A DNA stretch of 50,127 bases from Synechococcus sp. UW140 (GTDB lineage: Bacteria; Cyanobacteriota; Cyanobacteriia; PCC-6307; Cyanobiaceae). The position numbers were made by a program, and so were the translations under genes. The first letter of the stretch is position 1; each line of letters begins with the position of its first letter. Shown here piece by piece: positions 9,115 through 16,902 of the stretch. The stretch lies in the NCBI GenBank assembly GCA_945861595.1, contig CAMAVE010000006.1, positions 1 to 50,127 on the forward strand, given 5' to 3'. The notes under the pieces are model-generated. The model did no database searches, was not told where the DNA came from, and saw nothing but the letters and a program-made list of their open reading frames with translations.

Positions 9115-9741
9115 CTAGGGATGGACTAAGGCTTTGATGGCTTTAACAGCGGGGGGCTCAACAGTTGGCAATCCACTGGAGTGTTCCCAGACAATCCTCA
9201 GCCGATCGGGAGCAATCCATTGATCCTGCTCCCGGATCAAGCGCTGTTCACCGCCGGTGGCAAAAAGACGATCAAAACGGTCTTCGGCCTTGTTGAGCTT
9301 GGCCTGCTCAATCGCCAAGATGGCCGTAATTTCGCCGTTGCGATCGAGCCGTTCCTGGTAAGCCCCAGCCAGGCGCACCAAACTCACTGCCGCCACCAAG
9401 GACAAGCCCACCTTGAGGCTCAAGCCGATGGCACTGCAAATCTTTTCCTGCTGGTCGCTGGAGGGATAGACCAAGGGCAAAACGCCATTGGCTGGACCAG
9501 CCTGCCCAGAACCGGATGGGCTTAAGGGCTGTTGGCCGCCGCCCAGGCCGGGCAGGGCAAACAGCTTGGCAAAAGTTCCGCCTCGCTTAGGACGATCAGC
9601 GTCCCCTTCACCTGCCTGCTGGCTGCCGTCATGGCGTCGAGGCCGGGAGGGCTTGAGGCTGGAATCCAGGGAACCGGCCTGCGTCAGTCGACTGGGAGTG
9701 GAACGTCCCTGGGCTGATCGGGCGGGCCGGCGGTTGCTCAA
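9115..9741 (-). CDS. Hypothetical membrane-anchored protein between psaM and por
   Basis: I recognise no named family. The 208-residue product starts with about 85 residues of Arg/Ser/Pro/Gly-rich, probably disordered sequence, then PSSDQQEKICSAIGLSLKVGLSLVAAVSLVRLAGAY (residues ~94-130) containing one likely membrane span. A charged, probably coiled-coil segment NGEITAILAIEQAKLNKAEDRF follows, then a soluble end with DQWIAPDRLRIVWE. This single-span plus coiled-coil layout suggests a bitopic membrane protein with a cytoplasmic basic N-terminus. It lies 59 nt downstream of psaM and 30 nt upstream of por on the same strand. A role in photosystem or chlorophyll assembly is possible from position only. 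Confidence 0.65.
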   Translation of the reverse strand: MSNRRPARSAQGRSTPSRLTQAGSLDSSLKPSRPRRHDGSQQAGEGDADRPKRGGTFAKLFALPGLGGGQQPLSPSGSGQAGPANGVLPLVYPSSDQQEKICSAIGLSLKVGLSLVAAVSLVRLAGAYQERLDRNGEITAILAIEQAKLNKAEDRFDRLFATGGEQRLIREQDQWIAPDRLRIVWEHSSGLPTVEPPAVKAIKALVHP

Positions 9742-9800
9742 GATTCAAACGAATCAACGTGCCCCGCTTCTAGCAGGACAAGTAGATCCTGCCAAGGGGC

Positions 9801-9905
9801 TCAGGACTCATGCAGGGTCACCGCCAGGCGCACGGCCAGGACGCCAGCATGGGCGGCCACCACCAGGGCAATCGCCACTTCGGCCAGGGTGAGGGTGTGG
9901 GCCAT
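9801..9905 (-). CDS. psaM: Photosystem I reaction centre subunit XII
   Basis: PsaM is a single-helix subunit of the photosystem I core, found in cyanobacteria and some plastids, and helps form trimers and bind beta-carotene. The 34-residue product MAHTLTLAEVAIALVVAAH followed by AGVLAVRLAVTLHES has the family's features: a short polar N-terminus with Glu9, the hydrophobic helix ALVVAAHAGVLAVRL (the pattern ALVVALxxxxLAxRL), and a short polar tail. It is too short for ordinary gene finders, but the frame is in the same direction as the unknown gene and por, matching the known psaM-por neighbourhood of picocyanobacteria. ATG at 9905 and TGA at 9801 bound it. Confidence 0.88.
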   Translation of the reverse strand: MAHTLTLAEVAIALVVAAHAGVLAVRLAVTLHES

Positions 9906-10052
9906 GGTGGGCAGTCGGCAAGGTCTTCGGATCCATTGTTTGGCCTGGGGACGAATCCGGCCACCGCCCTGGCCCTGGCTGTCACAGCTCTTGACCCCCA
10001 GGGACCCGCCAGGCAACGCTGGCCCCACGCCCTTGGCCTGCTCGCCTTGATC

Positions 10053-10127
10053 CCAGAAGCAGTGTTCCCAGAACCAGTGTTCCCTGACCCAGTGTTCCCT
10101 GACCCAGTGCCTCCAGATCCCCTGCCC
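10053..10127 (+). repeat. 15-bp tandem repeat, about five units, in the 5' part of the CRR6 frame
   Basis: Five consecutive 15-bp units (ccagaagcagtgttc, ccagaaccagtgttc, cctgacccagtgttc, cctgacccagtgcct, ccagatcccctgccc) run without interruption. In the CRR6 reading frame they encode a PVFPD-like pentapeptide repeat, and each of the first four units contains an in-frame GTG that could serve as a start codon. The last units have diverged. The period is a multiple of three, so copy-number change would not shift frame. Confidence 0.9.
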
Positions 10128-10133
10128 CCGGTT

Positions 10134-10610
10134 TTGAGCACGCCCGAGCCGGTGGTGATCAGCGCTGAGCAGGTTCGCCAGCTTGATCTTTCCGTCTTGA
10201 AGCCGTGGCTGGAGCTCGCCCCGGCCGAACTGCTGGCCCGCAGCGATCAGCTCAGCCTCAGCTTTGACTGGCCCCAGGCCCCGGAGGATCCGCGCGAACT
10301 CTCCGAGATTGCCGAATTGCGGCTGTGGAGCCTGCGGGCCGACGCCCACTACCCCTGGATGCCCCTGCTGCTGGAGCGCAGCAGCGGCCAGCTCTGCCGC
10401 CATGTGGCCATGCAGCTGCCCCATAGCTTCAGCCGCAGCGAGGGGATCCGTTTTGCCCCCGCCAGCCTGGAGCTGTGGATCACCCATCGCCTGTTCGTGC
10501 TGGAGGCCTGGGGCCGCAGCCAGGGAATCGCCTGCCGGGGCCAGCTCACCGCCATGGCCACCGTTTTGGGCTACGAGCTCGATCCCCACTTCTGGACGGC
10601 CCTCGACTAG
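10134..10610 (+). CDS. CRR6 (DUF1817) family NDH-1 assembly factor
   Basis: CRR6 family proteins (chlororespiratory reduction 6, DUF1817) are needed for assembly of the photosynthetic NDH-1 complex, in particular the NdhI-containing arm. The C-terminal ~150 residues carry the family core: APEDPRELSEIAELRLW, RADAHYPWMPLLLE, PHSFSRSEGIRF, and LELWITHRLFVLEAW. The start is uncertain because no ATG lies near the core. In-frame TTG at 10134, GTG at 10152 or 10155, and several GTG codons within the upstream 15-bp repeats are all possible; TTG 10134 is given as a conservative choice. If a repeat GTG is used, the protein gains a PVFPD-type N-terminal extension. It is divergent from psaM, with about 230 nt between. 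Confidence 0.82.
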   Translation: MSTPEPVVISAEQVRQLDLSVLKPWLELAPAELLARSDQLSLSFDWPQAPEDPRELSEIAELRLWSLRADAHYPWMPLLLERSSGQLCRHVAMQLPHSFSRSEGIRFAPASLELWITHRLFVLEAWGRSQGIACRGQLTAMATVLGYELDPHFWTALD

Positions 10611-10679
10611 CGCCCCCCCTGCCTGGGACCCAAAGCAATGCCTCCAGCCCTCACCGGGAGGCGTCCTAAAGCTCCATGC

Positions 10680-11459
10680 CTAAGGACTGGACAGCAGCAG
10701 GCCAAGGGCGCGGCGCCCAGAATCGACTGCCAAAAGCAGGCAGAACAGGCGGAGCAGCCAAACCAGCTGGGCCTCGCTGACCCGTTGCAAGCGCTGGGAC
10801 GACCAGCGGGCCCCCAGGCCGGCGCTGAGCCCCAGGACCAGGGCCATGGCCAGGTTGCCGCGGCCATCGGCCAGGAACGTGGCCGACGAGACGGCCGCGG
10901 AGGCAAACACGGCCAGGGTGCTGAGCCGGATCGCCGTGTAAACCCGAAGTTCCAGGCCCCGCACCATCAGCGGCACCATCACAAGGCCGCCACCGACGCC
11001 CAGCATGCCGCTGGCGCAACCAGCCACCAGGCCCACCAGGGCTAGGGGACCCAGCCGCAGGGAGCTGGCCGTGCCGTCCTGGCCAGGCAGGGGGTTCCGG
11101 GGCTCGATCACCAGGCTTAAAAGCAAATACATCAGGGCCTGAAGACCCAGGAGCAGCCACCCCCGTAAACCACCGCCCAGGTGGCTGAACAGCAGGCCAC
11201 CGCCTAAGGCACCGAGACCGATCGCTGCCGCGCCACGGAGCGGCAAGGTGCCATTACGCCAATGGGTCCAGCTGCCGGCAAAGGTGGTCGGCAGGATCGC
11301 CAGGGTGCTGGTGGCCAGGGCCTGGTGCGGGGGCAAACCCAACCCCAGCAGCAGGGGGGAAAACACCAGCCCGCCGCCGATGCCGAGCAGGCCGGCCAGC
11401 AGCCCGGCGATGATGCCCATGGGGATGAGCAGGACCAGCTCCCAGGGCACCGCGGCCAT
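10680..11459 (-). CDS. TSUP family transporter (TauE/SafE type)
   Basis: The 259-residue integral membrane protein has about eight predicted spans, arranged as two halves, each with the TauE/SafE signature: IIAGLLAGLLGIGGGLVFSP near the N-terminus and LVAGCASGMLGVGGGLVMVP in the second half. Members export or import sulfite, sulfonates or related anions across the cytoplasmic membrane; the substrate here cannot be predicted. The open frame extends further upstream, but MAAVPWELVLLIPMG at 11459 is the first Met placed directly before the first span, and a longer protein would overlap the divergent transferase gene. That gene's ATG lies 62 nt away, so the two share a short promoter region. Confidence 0.9.
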   Translation of the reverse strand: MAAVPWELVLLIPMGIIAGLLAGLLGIGGGLVFSPLLLGLGLPPHQALATSTLAILPTTFAGSWTHWRNGTLPLRGAAAIGLGALGGGLLFSHLGGGLRGWLLLGLQALMYLLLSLVIEPRNPLPGQDGTASSLRLGPLALVGLVAGCASGMLGVGGGLVMVPLMVRGLELRVYTAIRLSTLAVFASAAVSSATFLADGRGNLAMALVLGLSAGLGARWSSQRLQRVSEAQLVWLLRLFCLLLAVDSGRRALGLLLSSP

Positions 11460-11521
11460 TCCCTGCAGCTGACACAGCACCCAGCATCCCCCATGCCCCA
11501 GCGGCCCCTGCCCCTCCAGCC

Positions 11522-12286
11522 GTGACCACCCCCTGGCGCTGGATACCGCCCCTGGCGGCCAGCGGGCCCTTCCAGATGGCCCTTGATGAACTGCTGCTCG
11601 ACCAGGCCGTAGCGGCAACGGTTCCCCAGGCCTGCCTCAGGCTCTACAGCTGGTCCGGGCCCTGGTTGTCGCTGGGCTATCACCAACGCCATCTGCCCGC
11701 CGCCTGGCTGGCCCTGGCCAAGCACGGTCAGATCGGCCTCGTGCGGCGTCCCAGCGGCGGCCGGGCCGTGCTCCATGGCGGCAGCCTCACCTACGCCCTG
11801 ATCCAGCCCCAACCCGGCGGGGATCGACCCGAGGCCTACCGCCACCATTGCCGCTGGCTGCAGCGGGCCTTCGCGGAGCTCGGCCAGCCCCTCGACTTCG
11901 GCAGCGGACGATCAACGGCTGAAAGCGGGAGCTGTTTTGCCCGGGCCAGCGCCGCCGACCTGGTCCATGGCAACGGCGCCAAACGGATTGGCAGTGCCCA
12001 GTTGTGGCGCCGGGGAGTGCTCTTGCAGCACGGCAGCCTGCTGCTCGATCCCCCCCAGGAGCTGTGGGGGCAGCTGTTCCAGGAAGCCCCGCCCGACCTA
12101 CCGGCCCTGAGCGAGGGAGGAGCGGAGCTGGTGGCGCGCCTGCACCGGGCGGCGGAAGCCGATCTTTGCGGCGGCCCCCTGCAGGAGCGTCCCCTCGATC
12201 AGCAGGAATGGGAAGACCTGCACCGGCGAATCGCCAGCCAACCCCCGGCTTTCCCAGACGGGATCTCCCCAGGCCGGCGGAAGTAA
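11522..12286 (+). CDS. Lipoate/octanoate transferase family protein (LipM/LplA-like)
   Basis: This belongs to the biotin/lipoate A/B protein ligase family, which attaches octanoyl or lipoyl groups to the lysine of E2 or GcvH domains. In the 254-residue product the acyl-binding loop RRPSGGRAVLHGG lies at residues 75-87. SCFARASAADLV contains Cys138 in the position of the catalytic cysteine of LipM-type octanoyltransferases. NGAKRIGSAQLWRRGVLLQHGSL carries the conserved Lys154. There is no C-terminal LplA accessory domain, which favours LipM-like acyl transfer over ATP-dependent ligation. The last 20 residues are poorly conserved. It is convergent with the site-2 protease gene, with 24 nt between stops. 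Confidence 0.85.
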   Translation: MTTPWRWIPPLAASGPFQMALDELLLDQAVAATVPQACLRLYSWSGPWLSLGYHQRHLPAAWLALAKHGQIGLVRRPSGGRAVLHGGSLTYALIQPQPGGDRPEAYRHHCRWLQRAFAELGQPLDFGSGRSTAESGSCFARASAADLVHGNGAKRIGSAQLWRRGVLLQHGSLLLDPPQELWGQLFQEAPPDLPALSEGGAELVARLHRAAEADLCGGPLQERPLDQQEWEDLHRRIASQPPAFPDGISPGRRK

Positions 12287-12310
12287 GCCAAGGCCAGGCC
12301 CGATTCGGGG

Positions 12311-13612
12311 CTAATCCAGCCCCTGACGGCGCCGAGCACCAAGGCCGCTGCCCTGGGGCATCGCATCGGAGTCGAATTGATTAGACGTGGCCACCATGCC
12401 CTCGGCCACGGCAGCGAGGGGCATGCCGATCGGATAGGAGCCCTGGCGCCGAGCTGCCTCCAGCAGGGGCTCCGGTAGGCGCACCCCCAATTTGGCCAGC
12501 ACGGCCTCCGCCAGTTCGGGCCGTTCGATCGTGCCGCAGGGCAGGCCAGCGGCACTGAGCACCAGCAAGCGGGGCGGACTAGCCGACTCGAGTTGCAAAA
12601 CGGCCTGCCAGAGGGGAGCGTCGTCCCGGATCGAAGGGATGTCGACCAGGGGCCGAAGGTGGTCGCCGATGCGCTCGTCGTCCCAGCGCTGCACCGGCAG
12701 GCTCTGCAGGGGGGCGTCATCGATCAGACCGCGCCAGCGGCCTGCCTCACAGACGAGCAACCAATCGGCCAACCCTTCGGGATCGGCAAGCCGGAGGCGA
12801 CTCAGTTGGCGCAAGCTCATGCTGGGCTCCAGCACCCGGTAGCGGCGGCGGGCCCCATCGCGAACCTTGAGATCTCGTAACACCCTCTGGAGAGCCTGGG
12901 ACTGGGTCTGGTTGCGGGCGGCGCCGACGCCAAACCAGCCGAGCAGGATCAACCAAAGGCCGCCGGCGCTGCCGCTGCGCAGCAGCACCACAGTCCCCAG
13001 GCCGATGGCCATCAGGGAGAGCATCAGGCCTGAGGCCGTGGCGACCTGAACGCCCCGGCGCTGGCTGCCGGTCCACTGCCAAACCAACGCCTTAAGGATC
13101 AAGCCCCCATCGAGCGGCAAGCCAGGCAAGAGGTTGAACAGGCCCAAGACGAGATTCAGTTGGCCCAGCTGGCTGACCATCGCGCCCAAGGGGGGCGAGA
13201 GGTGGGTAGCGCCATGGCTGGCTCCGATCAAGCCAGCCGCAAGCACCAAACTCACCAGCGGCCCCGCCGCAGCCACGATCAAGGCCCCCCGGGCGGTGGT
13301 CGATTCCCGCTCGATGCTGGCGACACCCCCCAACAGGAACAGGGTGATGCTGCGCACCTTGACCCCCTGGGAAAGGGCGGCAAAAGAATGGCCCAGCTCA
13401 TGCAGCAGGACGGACACAAACAGCAGCAGGGCCGTGGCCAGGGCCAGCAGCCAGCTGAGGGGTTCGGATCCGGGGACACCTGCCCCCCAAAGCGCCTGCT
13501 GGCCGTACTGCTGCTGGAAGCTCAAGGTGGCCAGGGCCAGGATCACAAACCAACTGGGATGGATGCGCAGGGGAATGCCCTGGATCCGCAAGAGCTGAAA
13601 GCCTTCACCCAC
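12311..13612 (-). CDS. Site-2 protease-like M50 zinc metalloprotease with C-terminal CBS region
   Basis: This is an intramembrane metalloprotease of the SpoIVFB/M50B group. The 433-residue protein has the zinc motif HELGH at 71-75 within a membrane helix and the third ligand in FNLLPGLPLDGG at 159-170. Several further spans lie before residue 230. The C-terminal ~200 residues look like a pair of diverged CBS domains (for example PSMSLRQLSRLRLADPEG and RLLVLSAAGLPCGTIERPEL), which in this subgroup may bind nucleotides and gate activity. The start is GTG at 13612, leading directly into GEGFQLLRIQGIPLRIHPSW, the usual beginning. It is divergent from trpF across 76 nt. Its target is unknown; anti-sigma factors are typical for the class. 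Confidence 0.9.
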   Translation of the reverse strand: MGEGFQLLRIQGIPLRIHPSWFVILALATLSFQQQYGQQALWGAGVPGSEPLSWLLALATALLLFVSVLLHELGHSFAALSQGVKVRSITLFLLGGVASIERESTTARGALIVAAAGPLVSLVLAAGLIGASHGATHLSPPLGAMVSQLGQLNLVLGLFNLLPGLPLDGGLILKALVWQWTGSQRRGVQVATASGLMLSLMAIGLGTVVLLRSGSAGGLWLILLGWFGVGAARNQTQSQALQRVLRDLKVRDGARRRYRVLEPSMSLRQLSRLRLADPEGLADWLLVCEAGRWRGLIDDAPLQSLPVQRWDDERIGDHLRPLVDIPSIRDDAPLWQAVLQLESASPPRLLVLSAAGLPCGTIERPELAEAVLAKLGVRLPEPLLEAARRQGSYPIGMPLAAVAEGMVATSNQFDSDAMPQGSGLGARRRQGLD

Positions 13613-13688
13613 ACCCGTAACCCCATTGCCCTAATCCTAGAAAGGCTTCCCTTCGAACCTGCCAGCCCGCCCTGGTGGAGCCACCCCC

Positions 13689-14423
13689 GTGTCCGAAGAC
13701 CATCCGGCCGCCGACCAGCCGGCCCGCCCCGCGCCAAACCCGGCCCTGATGCCGCCCCATCCGCCCCAGGAGCGCGGTCCCTGGCTCAAAATCTGCGGCC
13801 TGCGCCAGAACGCCCAGGCGGCCGCCGTGGCCGCCATGGGGGTCCAGGCCCTCGGCGTCATCGGCGTGGCCAGCTCGCCGCGCTGGCTGGCTCCAGCCCA
13901 GCGGCCGGCCCTGTTTGCCGCCATGGCCGCCGCCAATCCTGCCTGCCTGGGGGTGCTGGTGGTGGCCGACCCGTTGGATGGCGACCTAGACGCTCTGGAG
14001 GCCGGCCAGGGCCATCAGGTGCTGCAACTCCACGGCCAGGAATCGCCCCAGCGCTGCGCCGAGCTCAAGCGCCGCCTGGGGTTACCCCTTTGGAAGGCCC
14101 TGCGCATTCGTTCAGGCGCCGATCTGGAGCTGGCCCTCGCCTACGAGGGGGTGGTGGATGGCCTGGTGCTGGATGCCTGGGTCGCAGACCAGCTCGGCGG
14201 AACGGGGCAGGCGATCCCAATCGAGCTGTTGGCCGGTTTCAGGCCCGGCTTGCCCTGGTGGCTGGCCGGCGGCATCTCCCCGGAACGGGTGGCGCCGATT
14301 TTGGGGCAAATCCGGCCGGATGGTCTCGATGCCTCCAGTGCCCTAGAGCGCGCCCCTGGCGACAAGCTCCTCAGCCGCGTCACCGAGCTGGTGGCAGCCG
14401 TGGAGGCCTGGCGCCAGCCCTAG
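13689..14423 (+). CDS. trpF: Phosphoribosylanthranilate isomerase
   Basis: TrpF catalyses the Amadori rearrangement of phosphoribosylanthranilate in tryptophan synthesis. The TIM-barrel product contains the N-terminal LKICGLRQ with the catalytic Cys, the mid-barrel VDGLVLDAW with the catalytic Asp, and the C-terminal phosphate loop WWLAGGISPERV followed by LDASSALERAPGDK. From the GTG at 13689 it has 244 residues, longer than the usual ~210 because of a Pro-rich N-terminal extension of about 30 residues. GTG 13689 is preferred because GGTGGAG lies 8 nt upstream as a ribosome-binding site; ATG 13749 (225 residues) lacks one. No other trp gene is adjacent, as is common in cyanobacteria. Confidence 0.92.
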   Translation: MSEDHPAADQPARPAPNPALMPPHPPQERGPWLKICGLRQNAQAAAVAAMGVQALGVIGVASSPRWLAPAQRPALFAAMAAANPACLGVLVVADPLDGDLDALEAGQGHQVLQLHGQESPQRCAELKRRLGLPLWKALRIRSGADLELALAYEGVVDGLVLDAWVADQLGGTGQAIPIELLAGFRPGLPWWLAGGISPERVAPILGQIRPDGLDASSALERAPGDKLLSRVTELVAAVEAWRQP

Positions 14424-14569
14424 CCGCGTCCATGGATTCAGCGAAAGACCGCAGGGTGATGGATTGGGGAGAAGGGCGAAGGCCAAAGGGATCAAGGTCC
14501 TATCGAACACTCAGGGCTCGCTCTGCCGCAGCAAGCTGCCAAGATTCGGCGAGTTGTCTTGCCCTGCCG

Positions 14570-15088
14570 ATGGCCCGCTTGCGTACTTCAGCCCTTTGGG
14601 CGCTTCTGGTGGGAACGGGCCTGCTCGGGCCCGCCACGGCCGGCTGGAGCCAGGACCTGGTCGGTTGCCAACTGGTGGGGGCCAGCCTCCAGTGCGTGCC
14701 GGGGATCACCGCCGATCCCCAGCAACAGATCAAGATCATGCGCCAGGAGATCTCAAACGACATCCTGTTAGAGGGGGCGGTTCAACAACAGATCAACGGC
14801 CTGCAGCAGCTGGTGCTTAACGGCAAGGCGGAGGCGGGCCAACTGCTTGTGGCCACAGCCCAGTTCGATGCCGCCATCGCCGTGCCCCAGGCCAACTACC
14901 ACTGGTACCGGCTAGCCCCAGGCCAACGCAGCTGGGTTTTAATTGAAAGTGCCCAGGGCACAACGTACGTCCCCGCCGCCATTGATATCGGCCAGCAGGT
15001 GATGGTGGTCGCCGTGGTCAATCAGAACGGCACGGTGAAGCGCGTGTCGTCGACGCCGATCGGCCCCATTCTCGCCGCCGCCCAGTAG
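14570..15088 (+). CDS. Secreted hypothetical protein
   Basis: The 172-residue product starts MARLRTSALWALLVGTGLL and has a clear signal peptide ending near ATAGWSQ. Two cysteines (VGCQLVG and LQCVPG) occur just after the cleavage site. The next part, DPQQQIKIMRQEISNDILLEGAVQQQINGLQQL, is strongly helical. The C-terminal half (YHWYRLAPGQRSWVLIESAQG, DIGQQVMVVAVVNQNG) looks like a small beta domain. I do not recognise a family. Longer in-frame starts exist upstream but would place the signal peptide internally. The gene ends 10 nt before a strong bidirectional terminator. Confidence 0.68.
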   Translation: MARLRTSALWALLVGTGLLGPATAGWSQDLVGCQLVGASLQCVPGITADPQQQIKIMRQEISNDILLEGAVQQQINGLQQLVLNGKAEAGQLLVATAQFDAAIAVPQANYHWYRLAPGQRSWVLIESAQGTTYVPAAIDIGQQVMVVAVVNQNGTVKRVSSTPIGPILAAAQ

Positions 15089-15097
15089 CCAGCAATA

Positions 15098-15130
15098 AAA
15101 AGCCTGGGGCCCTAGGGGGCTCCAGGCTTT
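15098..15130. terminator. Bidirectional intrinsic terminator
   Basis: AAAGCCTGGGGCC and GGCTCCAGGCTTT form a 13-bp stem with one internal mismatch and a short CTAGG-type loop. It is flanked by A's on the left and T's on the right, so it can end transcription from both sides. It sits 10 nt after the secreted-protein stop and about 125 nt beyond the folE stop, marking the end of the long minus-strand alkane/accA/folE run. Confidence 0.85.
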
Positions 15131-15142
15131 GTCACAAACCAA

Positions 15143-15254
15143 TCAAACTCGATAGAAACATTTCATCTCGATAAACTGGTGCCGACGATAGGCAGAAGCC
15201 ACACTTTCAGCAGCAAACCGTAGGCTCTGAGCAAATATTTGCGCTATTCCAAGC
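15143..15254 (-). other. Short A+T-richer open frame downstream of folE
   Basis: Immediately after the folE stop, one frame stays open and ends in TGA at 15143; its C-terminal part reads SLRFAAESVASAYRRHQF and ends FYRV. The only plausible starts in the spacer are rare (ATA) or internal (GTG at about 15193). Base composition is lower in GC than the neighbours. It may be a very small gene or a remnant of one, or chance. Confidence 0.25.
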
Positions 15255-15998
15255 TCAATAGAGCATGGACTCCTGCTGCTTAACGAGCTCAAAGAACTCC
15301 GCCTTGAGGCTGGGATCATGGCGGAAATCACCGCGCACAACCGAATTCACCATGCTGGTTTGGGGCTCCTTGACACCGCGCCACTTCATGCAATAGTGCT
15401 GAGCCTTTACCAAAATCGCCAGACCTTCGGGCTCGCAGAGGCGCTCAATCTCATCGGCAAGGATCATCACTGCTTCTTCCTGAATATGGGGGCGGGAGAA
15501 GACCCAATCGGCAACCCTTGAAAATTTGGACAGGCCGATTACCCGATCACCGGGCTTAATGCCGATCCAGCAATTGCCAAGAATCGGAACGAGGTGATGG
15601 GAGCAGGCGGAACGCACCGTGATCGGACCAACCGTGTAAATCTCATCCAGCTTTTTGACGTTGGGGAAGCTGGCGATCTTGGGCTGATGATGATAACGAC
15701 CCTTGAAGACCTCATGGAGGTACATGCGGGCAACCCGTTCGGCTGTCTCCTCGGTGTTGTGGTCGTTATCAATATCAATCACGAGGCTGCGCAACAGCTC
15801 CCGCACCTTGCCAGCCACCTCCACTTCCAGCTGATCCAGCTCGCCATCCTGGAGATGGTTGGAGATGTTGTCGTTAGCCAGGTAGGCCACGCCTGCCGCA
15901 TCGAGGCGCTGGCGAATGCGCAGGCTGATCGGCAAGGGCACCGTCTCAGGGGAGCTGGGGGTGCGTGCCGTGATGCTGGTGGGCAGGGTGGACGTCAT
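15255..15998 (-). CDS. folE: GTP cyclohydrolase I (type IA)
   Basis: FolE converts GTP to 7,8-dihydroneopterin triphosphate, the first step of tetrahydrofolate (and pterin) synthesis. The 247-residue product has the zinc-site motif CSHHLVPILGNCWIGI near residue 130, the stretch KPGDRVIGLSKFSRV, and QHYCMKWRGVKEPQTSMVNS near residue 203, which provides the second zinc-binding Cys. Length is at the long end because of an N-terminal extension of about 25 residues rich in Ser/Thr/Pro. The gene begins 9 nt after the SDR stop on the same strand, so the two are probably cotranscribed. Sequence around it is slightly A+T-richer than the average of the window. Confidence 0.96.
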   Translation of the reverse strand: MTSTLPTSITARTPSSPETVPLPISLRIRQRLDAAGVAYLANDNISNHLQDGELDQLEVEVAGKVRELLRSLVIDIDNDHNTEETAERVARMYLHEVFKGRYHHQPKIASFPNVKKLDEIYTVGPITVRSACSHHLVPILGNCWIGIKPGDRVIGLSKFSRVADWVFSRPHIQEEAVMILADEIERLCEPEGLAILVKAQHYCMKWRGVKEPQTSMVNSVVRGDFRHDPSLKAEFFELVKQQESMLY

Positions 15999-16007
15999 GG
16001 ATGGGAC

Positions 16008-16718
16008 TCAAAGGGCGCCGGCGGACGGCATAAGGGTGAGATCCTCCACAACTTGGGAGGGGGGCTGCTGGGCCAGATAAAGGAGGGCTTCAGCGGCAGT
16101 ATCTACGCAAAGCATGGCACGGCGGTCGAAGGAACTGTGAACGGTCTCGCTGTCCCAAAGGGGCGTATTCACCGCACCCAGGGTGAGGGTGGTGACCCTG
16201 ATCCCATGGGGGCGTTCCTCTTCCGCCAGGCAACGACTGAAGGATGCCAGTGCCGCCTTGCTGACGCAGTAGGCCCCCCAGTCTGGGAAGGCCTGACGGG
16301 CCGCATGGCTACTGACATTAATGATCAAACCACCAGGCCCCTGGCGCAGGGCAGGTAGAACGGCCTGGCAGACCTGAAAGACACTGGTGAGGTTCAGTTG
16401 AACCAGCCATTGCCATTCGGCCAGGGGCATTTCTGCAAGGGAAGCCGTAGCGGCTACCCCGGCATTGTTGATCACCACGTTGGGCCGCAAGCCCCGATCC
16501 AGCAGCTCGGCCAGGGCCGGAGCGATCGCATCAGCAGCGCCAAAATCAATCCCGGCGGTTTCGACCCGGACCCCGAGGGGAGTCAGTTCGGCAGCCAATG
16601 CGGCTAGGGCACCGGTGTTGCGCGCCACCAGCACCAGGTCATACCCCGCTTGGGCAAACAGGCGGGCACTGGCGGCGCCGATGCCTTTCGACGCTCCGGT
16701 AATCAGGGCAACGGGCAA
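16008..16718 (-). CDS. Short-chain dehydrogenase/reductase
   Basis: The 236-residue product is a classical SDR with the cofactor loop GASKGIG at residues 8-14, NNAG at 84-87, and the catalytic Ser136, Tyr150 and Lys154 (AYCVSK). The residues after the second beta strand (VARN) suggest preference for NADP(H). The closest general relatives are FabG-like or sepiapterin-reductase-like SDRs. Its position directly before folE (9 nt) might hint at pterin metabolism, but substrate cannot be assigned. It follows accA across 184 nt of featureless spacer, so it may belong to a separate transcript with folE. Confidence 0.9.
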   Translation of the reverse strand: MPVALITGASKGIGAASARLFAQAGYDLVLVARNTGALAALAAELTPLGVRVETAGIDFGAADAIAPALAELLDRGLRPNVVINNAGVAATASLAEMPLAEWQWLVQLNLTSVFQVCQAVLPALRQGPGGLIINVSSHAARQAFPDWGAYCVSKAALASFSRCLAEEERPHGIRVTTLTLGAVNTPLWDSETVHSSFDRRAMLCVDTAAEALLYLAQQPPSQVVEDLTLMPSAGAL

Positions 16719-16902
16719 GACCGGTTACGACGCCGCTGCGGCGGTCGCCAAGGATTGGAAGACAATCTTAAGAGCCAGGGGTCGCAACTGGAGGGCCGGG
16801 CCCCGACCAGGCGGTCAATTGGCGGATCGGTCCCGCCCGGCGGCCCCTGAATTCAAGGGCCGCTGGGCTCTAAGCGCCAATCTCAGACCCACGCCCAGCC
16901 TC

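Noticed and set aside
13160-14569. Long upstream extension of the secreted-protein frame
   Set aside because: It runs opposite the protease and through trpF in another frame; the signal peptide at 14570 marks the true start.
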